Assembly: GCA_033032865.1 (NCBI GenBank)
Contig: JAWHQI010000509.1
Location: 124,001 to 188,000 of the forward strand
Source: Dactylorhiza incarnata
Lineage: Eukaryota > Streptophyta > Magnoliopsida > Asparagales > Orchidaceae
Direction of reading: 5' to 3'
DNA: 64,000 nt
Below are positions 30,385-40,421 of this stretch, piece by piece. Under the pieces are notes generated by a model. That model did not search any database. It was not told the origin of the DNA and was given only the letters and a program-made list of their open reading frames with translations. The translations under genes and the position numbers were made by a program. The first letter of the stretch is position 1; each line of letters opens with the position of its first letter.

Positions 30385-31837
30385 ACGCGTCGCGCACACG
30401 CTTACAACTCTACGATTGTAATTTACTAATTTTTATTTGAACGAGCAAAGTTTGTAATTTTTTTTATTTAAATTTTCTAATAATAATAAATTTATTCTTT
30501 TTTCGATAAATGCAAATTGTACGAATACGAGTGTAATTTTTTTTGTTCAATATTAATAAAAATTCATTTTTTTGTCCATAAGCTTTGAGTTTTTTTTTGT
30601 CAAGTTTTTAGTATATTAATTCTTAAATATATGTATATAAATATAATATATATTATATAATATATTTAAAATTTAAAATTTAATTTTTTTTATAAAAAAG
30701 GGCCGAACCGGTCGGGCCCGATCCCGGACCGGTCCGGACTGGCCCGGCCTGAGGGGCCGGCTCAGGCCCCTTCCTTGGGGTGCAGCCCGAGACCGACCCG
30801 AGCCTGATCTAGTCGAAGACCGGGCTCGGACCGGTTGACTTAAGACCGAGCCCGATCGGGCCGGCGCTAGCCCGGCCCGATCGGGCCTTTTGTGCAGGGC
30901 TACCCTAATTTGACCTAATCAAGCCCAATCCACTTGGGCTAGGCCCAATTGGAGTAGCCCATTAGCTTTGGGAGGCTGATAATACCAGGAGTTATTACTC
31001 AATTTCTGTAAATGGTGATTAGGAGAGAGAAATCTCATTTTCTCCAAGAATGGAGGAGATAGAAAGAGAAGGATTAATGGCATTTATGGCTTAGGGAGAG
31101 CAATATCCACCAATTCCTCCTATAATGTCTCCATTCAGTTTCCCCAATTAATTTGGAGGAGTTTAATGGCCATTCCCGGCCACATAGAGGGAGAATTTGA
31201 GGAGTTTCGCCATGGCCGAAAATGGCAATCAATGGCCATTCATGGCAATTTGGAGTTACACACTTCCCCTCCCCAAATTGATTCATTGAAAAGCTTCAAG
31301 GGACAGAGGGGGTTATTTTCCCCCATTCACTTGAAGGAATCATGCAACTTGGTGTGGAGGTTGCTGAGGCACCAAGAGGCAAGGATCGGCCATGGCCAAT
31401 CGTGAGACGACAAGGCAATCACCCCTCCACACAGGTCTGGTTCTTCATCTCTCTCTCTCTCTGTGGATTGACCTCATCAGATTGCTTGCAATGATTGGGG
31501 CCAATTGATCCCAAATCAGGTAGGCCAAAAGCTCCACTTTCGGAGCTTTAAATCCCACCTCCGTATCCCTGTTCCGGCCACTTCCGGCCGGCCAACCACC
31601 GCTATTCGCCGGCCACCCCCTCAACGAAGGTGGTGGTGGCATTGGCCGACCGGGGCGGCGCTTAGGTGGCCGGGAAAACAAGGAGGAAGGCAGCCCAGGT
31701 CGGGGCAATCTTAGCCGTCGGCTCGAGCTTGAAGACGACCAGATGCCGTCCAAAGTTGCGCCAAGATTCGTGCTGGATCGAGTTAATTATGAAATGATTA
31801 TGTTATAATGTTATTTTATGATTATGTTATATTCCTG

Positions 31838-32340
31838 TTTAATTAATTCGTCGATCTAAGTAGAAGAATAATTCGTCGAACGAATAGATGAGTTCGTCGA
31901 ACGAATAGATGAGTTCGTCGAACGCAACCCGGCGTTCGTCGAACGGAAATTAAGTCACCGAAATAATGGTTGAGTTCTTCGAACGAACTCGGCGTTCGTC
32001 GAACAGAAATTAAGGCACCGAACTATTAGTTGAGTTCGTCGAACGGAACCCGGAGTTTGTCGAACGAAACCCGGGGTTCGTCGAACGGAATTCGTGCGTC
32101 GAACTCCCTCTGGAGTTCGTCGAAGGGATAGTTGAGTTCGTCGAACTGAACACGGAGTTCGTCGAACGGAGTTGATTCACCGCACTAAATTAATTCGTCA
32201 AACTGGATTGGTTCGTCGAACGAAGACAGGATTTCGTCGAGCGCACTAAAGCACGACGTTCGCCGAACGCAGAGTTGATTTCGTCGAACGCAGTTCAGAA
32301 TTCGTCGAACGCAGAATTCAATTTTAATTAATTATTCCTG
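31838..32340. repeat. TTCGTCGAAC array cassette in the Tekay 2 LTR
   Basis: About 20 copies of TTCGTCGAAC(G) or one-base variants, with spacers such as GGAATT, CACCGAA and CCCGG. The block is bounded by the direct repeat ATTCCTG (31831-31837 and 32334-32340) and by inverted TTTAATTAA/TTAATTAAT next to them. At the comparable place in Tekay element 1 (about 12815-12860) there is only a short ATTCCT... stretch and no such words. Confidence 0.85.
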
Positions 32341-35300
32341 CAGTATTTTGTTTTAATTACTAGAAATACTAGAACCCCTCAAATGAAAAAGTGGTCAATA
32401 CCAAAGATGTAGCCCTTAGAGTCTACTTAATTTTGAAATTTGTTTCAGCCCAAAAGGAGTTCTGTAGCTCCCTGTGGGTCCATTTTGGTGGGACTGGTCC
32501 CTAGTGTAGAACAGCCACCATTTCTTGAATAACTTTTGATTAGTTTATGTGATTGACTTGAAAATTGAAACCTAGGCTATTTGTACCTACACCCATAACA
32601 TACCCAAAGATGGGAATTTTAGGAGAACCTTTTTTCTAAGGTTTTTGTAATAATTACATAAATCAAATATTAATTAACAATTGGGTCAAATGACCTCCAA
32701 TGCCCTCCAAATTTTGGTGGGTACTTCTTAGGGTTATCACATGACCTTGGTAAAAATCTCAGCCTAATTGGGACTGATTTGGTTGGGTAATTTGTCAACC
32801 CAAGTTAGGTCAAATAGGGTCAAAGTTAGGGCATGGTGTTTATCTTGGGATATTGTGGTCAAATCTCCCCACCATGAGGTGAAACATTGGCCACTGGTTT
32901 AGGATCCCGTAAAACACCTTCATGAGTAATATGGGGTGGTGTAGAGGTGGATATGCCTTAGAACCCTAGTTTTACCCCTTGGGGTGCATATAGAGCTTTG
33001 TGAAGGATATGTGGTCAAAAGCTATAGAATGGCCATGGAACCTAGGAGATAGGTTCATGGGATGTATTTATGCCCTAGGAAATTTTGAGAGAATTTTAGG
33101 AGAATTTATTCCCCCTAAATTAGGTCATAACCTCTTTAGGGAAATTTCTTTTAAGAGATATTTACATGCACAAATGATCTTGGAGGAAGGTGAAATCTTG
33201 GTGGTGCCTTTATAATCATATGATAGACCTCTGGTATTTTTGGTGAAATTTATTAGATGATTTAACCAGTACTTCATTTACAAGCCACTTATTTTACCTT
33301 AATCTTAAGAAATATAATTAAGGGTCCAAAACTCTCTGGAAAAATGTTCAACTTGGTGATAGGACATTTCAGAGCACTAGGAAGCTCTGTGAATTTTTAA
33401 ATTTTTGGAAATTGTTATCAGTGGGCTACTTCACAACATGTGCAAATTAGGAATTATTTGGATTATTTATTTCAGTGAAGAACTGATTCCCATAAATTGT
33501 GAAACTTTGTAATTAAGCTTTTCTGGACACAATAGAGGTCTGGTAATTTTTCCCTAATTTTGGCATAAGTATTCTTGGTAGTTCCTTCATAAAGTCATAT
33601 CATAAGAATACCTTACACTTCATGTTCATATTCATACTTGGCAAATATCGGAGAAATTTAAATAAATGCTAAAATGTTGAGGAAAATTATGAATATCTGG
33701 AGTTAGTCTTATAATGCCATGATAGCCCTCCAGTAAATATCTTGAGTCGGTTGGATGAATATTTGGAGTACCTATACTTATAAGCTTCATATAATTAGTT
33801 TGGTCTGCGTATAGTAAAATTGTGAAACTTGGGTATTTAGGGGCCTACCAAGTGGAAGTGACGTGTATTTGGTGTACATGGTCAGGTTTAAGAGATTGAA
33901 GGTCACCAAAATGGATTAGATGGTGAAAGTGTGCTTGGTGAGTTAAGGGTAAGTTATGCTCGGGATAGACGAAGATCGTCTTTCCCCTTAGAGGGGCATA
34001 ACACACTTAGGGTAATCCAAGGGTAAAGATAAGAAGGGTAATCTTATGGGTAGATACCAACAACACTAAGTGTCTTGAGAAAGGGAACTTTGGGGTGTCA
34101 TCCCATTATAGTTCCTAGTACCGTAGCGAGCCCCTTACAGGGTAATCCTCGGGAAGTCCAAGATTAACTATAAACTGTATGAGTAATATGTTGTACAAGA
34201 TTAACTTAATAACGCGCACACACACACACACCCCGTGGTTCCGTGAGCTTAGTTGGTTTAGTCTTACGAGCAGTAGGCTCGTGGTTGAAGCAGCGGACTA
34301 ATTAGTCTGGTGAGCTTGTGACTCAGTAATGCTTGTTGGTGCGGACGGGTTGGTCCGGCGAGCCGGTGGCTCGGAAGGTTATGATGACGGGCATATTAGC
34401 TCGAGGAATTTATGGCTCGGGATATAGTAGGACATGTTTGCATGTGCATGAAGGTGGTGGGTCTTCGGTATTTGACGGTCGTTCACACTGACGTCAATAC
34501 GTTGACTCGGCAAGTGTGGAATTTGCACTTAGCCATAAAGTCTGGTGGTCCAGCCAGTAAGAGTACGCAGATGCACCGTTGTTGTGTTCTTATCGTTGAG
34601 GCGTACGATAGGTCTAGGTTAGGTAGTGTGAATACCAACCTAGAGGTGGGCGAGGCCCAACCCACCACTTCCGTTTGCCACTACGGGAGTATCCTGGGAG
34701 TTTTGCTAGCTCCAAAAAGGGGGAACTAAAGGTCTGTGCGCATAGAGTCGAAGTGTGTGAGTTGCACTTGTATGAACATAGCATAAACTGCATAACTCCG
34801 CATGTCATGGCATAAACATTGCATACCCCTACCCCTATCGTATAAGTCGGTTATGGGACTTCTTATAAGATAGGCCTTGTTAAACGACCCCTTGGTCTAT
34901 AGGTTTGTATGGCATTCCTATAGATCAATGGTTACTTTTCTACTATATTCATGTCTTTACTTACTGCACTTTACTTAGTCTTTACCTGCTCTTACTATGC
35001 TCTTTTACTGCTTCAATTATATATATATACATGTGTAGTGTATACATTCCCTGTACCCCTATCACCTGCTATTGTTTATACCCCTTGCTGTCCTCCGCTT
35101 CATCCTCCCACTCGGTGCCTCGGAGCCATTGGGGGAGGGGTGGGGAACATAAGGCTTAGTCTTTTTTACTAACGGTTAGTGGACCATATCATTTTAGGGG
35201 ACCGAGGAGACGCATCAGCACCAGAGGCTGGTGTAGACAGAGGCGGGCCAGTCTAGTACAGGAGCACCAGATTCAGGATCAGTGAGTGATTGGTAGTTAG

Positions 35301-35602
35301 CTTCCGCGAGCGACCTTATAGTGAGGATATGATGTATAGGGCATGAGCCCTTTATTATTGTTATATTTTTATTTCAGTTACTCTCTGTGGACATTTACCA
35401 TTTATGGTTTTATATATTTCCTGTGATGTGGAGTTGAGCTTTTCTATATGTTCAAATATACTTTTCTTCTTCTGTGATCGATATGGCCGGCAGGATCGGC
35501 GTTTTGTAGTGGCGACCTTCCCGAGTGAGGGTGTCACCGCAAAGCGGCGGTTCTGGGCATAAGACCCGGGTTTTTGAAAGAAAGAAAAAATGGGGTCTTA
35601 CA

Positions 35603-35778
35603 AAGTGGTATCAGAGCAAACCTCGATCAGAAGAAAAGAAGTCCACAAACCCTGGGCCACCCCGCGCGAGTTTAGTTTGAGGACAAACTAAGCAGCGGAA
35701 GCAATGGTGTGCCCATATGGGAAATCACTTGGAAAAGTCCACTTTTAACTGAATCTTTTGGCAAGTTTTCTTTTGTAG
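35603..35778 (+). promoter_or_regulatory. Primer site, leader and start-codon intron of Tekay element 2
   Basis: TGGTATCAGAGC at 35606-35617 is the tRNA-Met primer site. The leader matches Tekay element 1. ATG at 35704-35706 is followed at once by GTGTGCCC, and TTTTGTAG at 35771-35778 precedes CCTGCGGC, so a 72-bp intron after the start codon is predicted, in the same place as in Tekay element 1. Confidence 0.7.
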
Positions 35779-37340
35779 CCTGCGGCAAACCCTGCCCCCA
35801 GCAGGGAATACCTCTGGCTACAAAGATCTCTTTAGATAGTCCTTTAGTCAATAAGTTAGACTCAACTCCACTAGGACACGTGACTTACCATGACAGTTTG
35901 GTGAAGGTACGAGGATACCCCAAAGAGGCTAGGGAAAGAGAGATTGACATATAAGCAGAATGGAAAGGGGACTCGTAGACTCAACCCTCGTACCAGTGAC
36001 ATGTTTACATTGAGACAACCACCATGACAAACACCGAGGGCCAGATAAGAGTCCAAGTGCAGAAGAGACCCGTTTGGGATTGTCACATGTTGACCCTGAT
36101 AAGGTTGTCGTAGAAGGTACCTTGAAGAGTCTAAAGTATGGAGTATACCAACAAATTTCAGATAGAACCCCAAGTCTAAGATTGTGTGCCCAACTAGGAC
36201 GAATATAACATAATGATATTGAAGATACTTAGCCCAAATAGATAAAGGCTTATCTTTTGTTTATTGGGGCTTACCTTTTGTTTATTGGGCAAATTTTTGA
36301 CGGACTTGGGTTTCCCTTAGACATAATTTAGAAAGTGTTGCATCGTGAAAATAATGATTTTGAAGTTGATCATATTCGATATTACTCGGGCGAAGATGAG
36401 ATTGTGTAAGAGTATGTTCGGAATGATGATCTGTAGTAATACCAGGGCAATGGATAGACATCGTTGATCAAGCAATGACTTAACCTTAGTTGAATCATTG
36501 GAAATGTAAAGTCGCCAGGATTAATCACTTAGGGATGCCGATGTCCTATTCTAGAAGTTGAGGACGGAAATTAGTTCTTACAAGTTATAGTTATATCTGA
36601 AAGTTCTTATGGTTTGGGGCATTCAGAAGTGATCAATTTATGATTTGTTAAAAATCACGCCCTGTCATGGTTGAAAATTTTAACTACAATAATAGCCCTT
36701 ATACCTTGGGAGCTATGATGATGAATAACCAAAGATCTTAGACGATGACTATTTGGAATTAGAATATAGTGTTTGAGTTTACTATGATAAGAACGATCTA
36801 AGTTTATCTTACTTTGGATCATCCAAAAGTGATCAAGACCGGCATATGTGGAAGTGATAGGATTTTGGTGAAATAAACGTGATGAAATTGACTTGTGAAA
36901 AATCTTAAGGTTTCAAAAGATTTTACCCGTATACCTTATGAATCAAACTCCACATAGAAAGTGATCGGGAGTCATCTTATAAACATTGATACTAGTGTTG
37001 TTTGTTTAACATATGTTCATAAGATTCACAAGTACACCCCGTAAATTTTAAGGATAATTGGGACGCTTGACGATCTGATCAGTTCCATCAATGGTAAGAA
37101 CTGGATAAGTTGTAGAGTTGAGTTGTTTGAGTACTCGGACGCACGTGAAGAAATAAGAATCAGAACGTGTAGAGAAAACTTTTTAGAGCGTTGTCTACCC
37201 TTACAAACAATAACTTTAGTCACCGAAGAAATGGTGTTTTCCGGACCATGTAGTTTCCCGAAATAAAGAAAGACGTCATAAGTTTCGCGATGCACGGTGA
37301 AGGATAAGTGCAAAAGTCTTTGGAGAACTACCACAGTCAC
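35779..37340 (+). other. Tekay 2 interior without recognisable gene
   Basis: After a short gag-like start (PAANPAP...) the frame is lost. The stretch has no domain I recognise and only short frames. It may be heavily decayed gag-pol or foreign filler: words such as CTTATCTTTTGTTTATTGGG and a nearby repeat of it at 36240-36290 suggest local duplication. Confidence 0.45.
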
Positions 37341-38057
37341 GGCCTGGGTTAGAGTGGAAGTTTGAGGACATAATTATGAATTTCATACACAGGTTACCTC
37401 ATCCCCACTCCGTGCACAAGTTTATTTGGAACATCGAGGATAGGTTGACCAAGGTAGCTAGGGCCACCTAGACCCGGAAGGACGCTCCCGTTGGAGTTTT
37501 GCCTGTAAGCATAGAATATCCAGGATGAGGATCTAAAGACACTCGGCTCGGAATTTGTGGAGGGCACAGATGCCCAGGTGCGATTAATTCGAGTTAGGAT
37601 GCTAGAGGCCCAGAGCCGCCAGGTTAGGTATTACGATGCACAGTATCGTCAGGTAGAGTTCCAGGTTGGAGACTGGGTGTTCCGGAAGATACATCTAATG
37701 CATGGAATCTCGCAGGTTCACAGGCAGAAGAAGCTCAATTCGAGATAGATGGAGCTTTACAGGATCCTGAAGTGGATCGGCCCGTTGGCTTATAGACTGG
37801 AGCTGCCGCCGGAGTTAGCGGCTTTGCATGACGTCTTCCATGCCTCCTTCTTTAGGAGAGCTCTACTACGGCCGGAGCTGCGGATTTATACTATAGATGG
37901 ACCGGTAGCCTCCTATCGATTGATTCACCTGGAGCCGGTCCAGATAGACGACACAGAGATGCGAGTCTTGCGGCGCAAGAAGGTCCCGTTGGTCAAGGTC
38001 CTGTGGAGAAATCATGGACATGAGAAGCTTATCAGGGATCCACTAGAACTGATATAG
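37341..38057 (+). pseudogene. Integrase remnant and chromodomain end of Tekay 2
   Basis: EWKFEDIIMNFIHRLPH and EDRLTKVA match the integrase core start of Tekay 1, with the first catalytic Asp of MDFIHG changed to Asn (MNFIHR). About 120 residues are then missing (the core with the other two catalytic residues), and it resumes at EDLKTLGSEFVEGTDAQVRL, continues through a TAG (37746-37748, where Tekay 1 has Arg-Tyr) into the GPY-like and chromodomain part (RIDDIE-like QIDDTEMRVLRRKKVPLVKV). It ends at TAG near 38055. Confidence 0.88.
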
Positions 38058-38192
38058 CAGAAGTATCCGGAGCCTTTTGCGTCGGGTAAAATTAGTTTCT
38101 TAAGGGATGTTACATACAACCACTTGCGGTAGAAACCCCGCAGGACTAACCTGAATTTCGGGGACGAAATTATTTTTTTGTTTATTGAGATT

Positions 38193-39250
38193 TGTAACAT
38201 CCCCCAAACAACTAGACTCCTAGAGTGGTTTTTTCATGACTAGGTCATGACAAAACCCTAAGAAGCTTGAAGAGATCACTTGGCCTTAAGCTTGAAGGGG
38301 AAGATTACCTTGGTCTGCAAATAACAATTTCTAGTTAACAAGCATAGGGTTGGACTTAAGGGCCACACCTTGACGCTTTGACCCCACCATGGCACACCTA
38401 ACCCTTTGAAGGGTCCCTTAGAGCATTTAGGACTCATTGGGATCAACCAAAGAAGCCAAATTGATCAAAGTCAACCCAAAACCCAAATTGGTCAAAGTAA
38501 CCTAATTAGGGTCAATTGACCCCCACCATGCCAAATTGACCCTACCTGGACCTTCCTAACCCTTAAGGGAGTCCAATGGGGCATAAGCCACCCATTGGGG
38601 CCAACCAAAATGGTCAAATTGACCAAAGTCAACTCAAGCTTAATTTAGGTCAAATTACCCTAATTTGACCTAATCAAGCCCAATCCACTTGGGCTAGGCT
38701 CAATTGGAGTAGCCCATTAGCTTTGGGAGGCTGATAATACCAGGATTTATTACTCAATTTCTGTAAATGGTGATTAGGAGAGAGAAATCTCATTTTCTCC
38801 AAGAATGGAGGAGAGAGAAAGAGAGGGATTAATGGCATTTATGGCTTAGGGAAAGCAATAGCCACCAATTCCTCCTCTAATGTCTCCATTCAGTTTGCCC
38901 AATTAATTTGGAGGAGTTTAATGGCCATTCCCGGCCACATAGAGGGAGAATTTGAGGAGTTTCACCATGGCCGAAAATGGCCATCACCATTCATGGCAAT
39001 TGGGAGTTACACACTTCCCCTCCCCAAATTGATTCATTGAAAAGCTTCAAGGGACAGAGGGGGTTATTTTCCCCCATTCACTTGAAGGAATCGTGCAACT
39101 TGGTGTGGAGGTTGCTGAGGCACCAAGAGGCAAGGATCGGCCATGGCCAATCGGGAGACGACAAGGCAATCACCCCTCCACACAGGTCTGGTTCTTCATC
39201 TCTCTCTGTGGATAGACCTCATCAGATTGCTTGCAAGGATTGGGGCCAAT
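38193..39250 (+). repeat. 3' LTR of Tekay element 2, truncated
   Basis: TGTAACATCCCCC onwards, matching the 5' LTR to GGGGCCAATT (39241-39250; 31497-31506 in the 5' LTR), where unrelated copia gag sequence starts. It holds the empty site of the hAT insertion (CCCTAATT once, 38658-38665). The break has no LTR edge on the right, so it is a deletion or rearrangement joint, not a clean insertion. Confidence 0.88.
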
Positions 39251-40421
39251 TTCCAAGAGAAGAAATCGACAAGGACTCATTCTTGGAGGATGATAAATCT
39301 AAGAGAGAAATCGACGAGGAATTCCTTATGGATCCAAGAGAAGAAATCGATGAGGACTTATGCTTGGAGGAAGAAGAATACAACGTCACAAAATTGGACT
39401 CATTTGTTGGCAACACATCAAGCAAAAGAGAAGACGGAAATTCAACTATGGAAGAGGAATGCAAAGAAGATGTCAAAGGAACCCTTGGATCAAATCTTGC
39501 CTCATCCCATAGCAATGTAAGAAAATCAAAAACTTCTCTTTTTGTAACAAATTCTATTTCTACATTTCGTGTGCTTAAAATTGCTAAACGTAAAATTTTA
39601 AAGTTGAAACATGCTAATTCCAAATTACGTTTAGAAAATAAAACTTTAAAAGCAAACGCTAAAGTAGAATCAAATATTGATGTGTTAAATTCTCTTTCAT
39701 GCTCTTTAGATAAAATTCATATTCCTTATTTAGATTGCAATCTATTAAAAGAAAAATTCAAGGATATTGAAAAAGGGCTCTTAATTCTAAAAGGCATAAT
39801 GAAAAATTGATAATTGAAAATGATTCTTTATCTTGTAAGTTAATACAATTAAAATCTTTTGTTGAAAAATTTCAAATGTCATGTAATGAATTTCATCATA
39901 AGATTTTGAATAACAAGGATAAATTAACTTACAAAATCATTTCTAAAAAGGACCATTTTCACACATTAAATCAAAAGGAGTTTAGCTTCAAAAAGAATTA
40001 TGATCCTCATAAAATTCTTAAGAGTCACTATTATAAGTCTCAATATATTTTCAATCATGACTCAAATTTAAAAACTCCTTTTCATGAACATCAAACTATA
40101 AATTATTATCCTTCATATTATAAGAGTATGTCTATAAGAAAGAGTGGAAATGAAAATCATCAAAAGAAGAATCAATCATTTAAAACATATTGTAACCCAC
40201 TCTTTCAACAATCACTTCTAAAGAAAGACAATCACTCTTATAAACTTTCAAAGAATCAATATAATAAAATTCATTATGATTATCAACATCAATCTATTTT
40301 GAAAAATAATTTGAATAAACATAAATCTCAAATGAATTATTTCTCAAACAAATATAATCATATAAAGATGTCACATAATCATAGTATGAATTTAAAAGAT
40401 AAACAACCAAGGTGTGAATGA
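39251..40421 (+). pseudogene. SIRE-like copia gag C-terminal region, copy A
   Basis: The first segment to 39810 has three acidic repeats (REEIDKDSFLED, REIDEEFLMDP, REEIDEDLCLEEE), then a Lys/Leu-rich coiled-coil-like part (RKILKLKHANSKLRLENKTL). A missing T near 39786, compared with copy B, shifts the frame; the second segment (39807-40421) is rich in His, Asn, Tyr and Lys. Just after its stop the next frame has RCIWVPKG, the phrase found between gag and protease in SIRE-like elements. No zinc knuckle is visible. The apparent frame beginning at 38977 is a fusion of LTR sequence with this gag. Confidence 0.65.

Larger units (their letters stand above)
28293..30902 (+). mobile_element. hAT-Ac transposon with 8-bp target duplication CCCTAATT
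   Basis: Terminal inverted repeats TAGACCTGTCCAAAA (left) and, inverted, TAGCCCTGCACAAAA (right) match at 12 of 15 positions. The duplication CCCTAATT lies at 28285-28292 and 30903-30910. The paralogous 3' LTR shows the empty site with one CCCTAATT at 38658-38665. Both ends carry dense GGCCCGG/CCGGGCC words (28310-28560 and 30700-30890), the subterminal repeats expected where an hAT transposase binds. Length is 2,610 bp. The coding region is damaged and shortened, so it is non-autonomous. Confidence 0.95.
27821..35602 (+). repeat. 5' LTR of Tekay element 2 (about 5.2 kb plus hAT insert)
   Basis: TGTAACATCCCCC to GGGTCTTACA. Removing the hAT element and one copy of its target duplication leaves about 5.16 kb. 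The region after 33780 aligns with 14900-16619 of Tekay element 1. A TTCGTCGAAC array at 31838-32340 is an extra block relative to Tekay element 1. A CA microsatellite lies near 34215-34232. The frame at 33000-33215 shows no domain. No gene is supported apart from the hAT transposase remnant. Confidence 0.88.
27821..39250 (+). mobile_element. Tekay element 2, internally deleted, 3' truncated
   Basis: 5' LTR 27821-35602 (including an hAT insertion), primer site 35606-35617, an interior with a gag start, an unrecognised stretch and a damaged integrase end, and the 3' LTR 38193-39250, which breaks off. It belongs to a subfamily related to Tekay element 1: leader, start-codon intron, integrase C-terminus and LTR halves align. 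Without protease, RT and integrase core it could not move alone. Confidence 0.85.
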
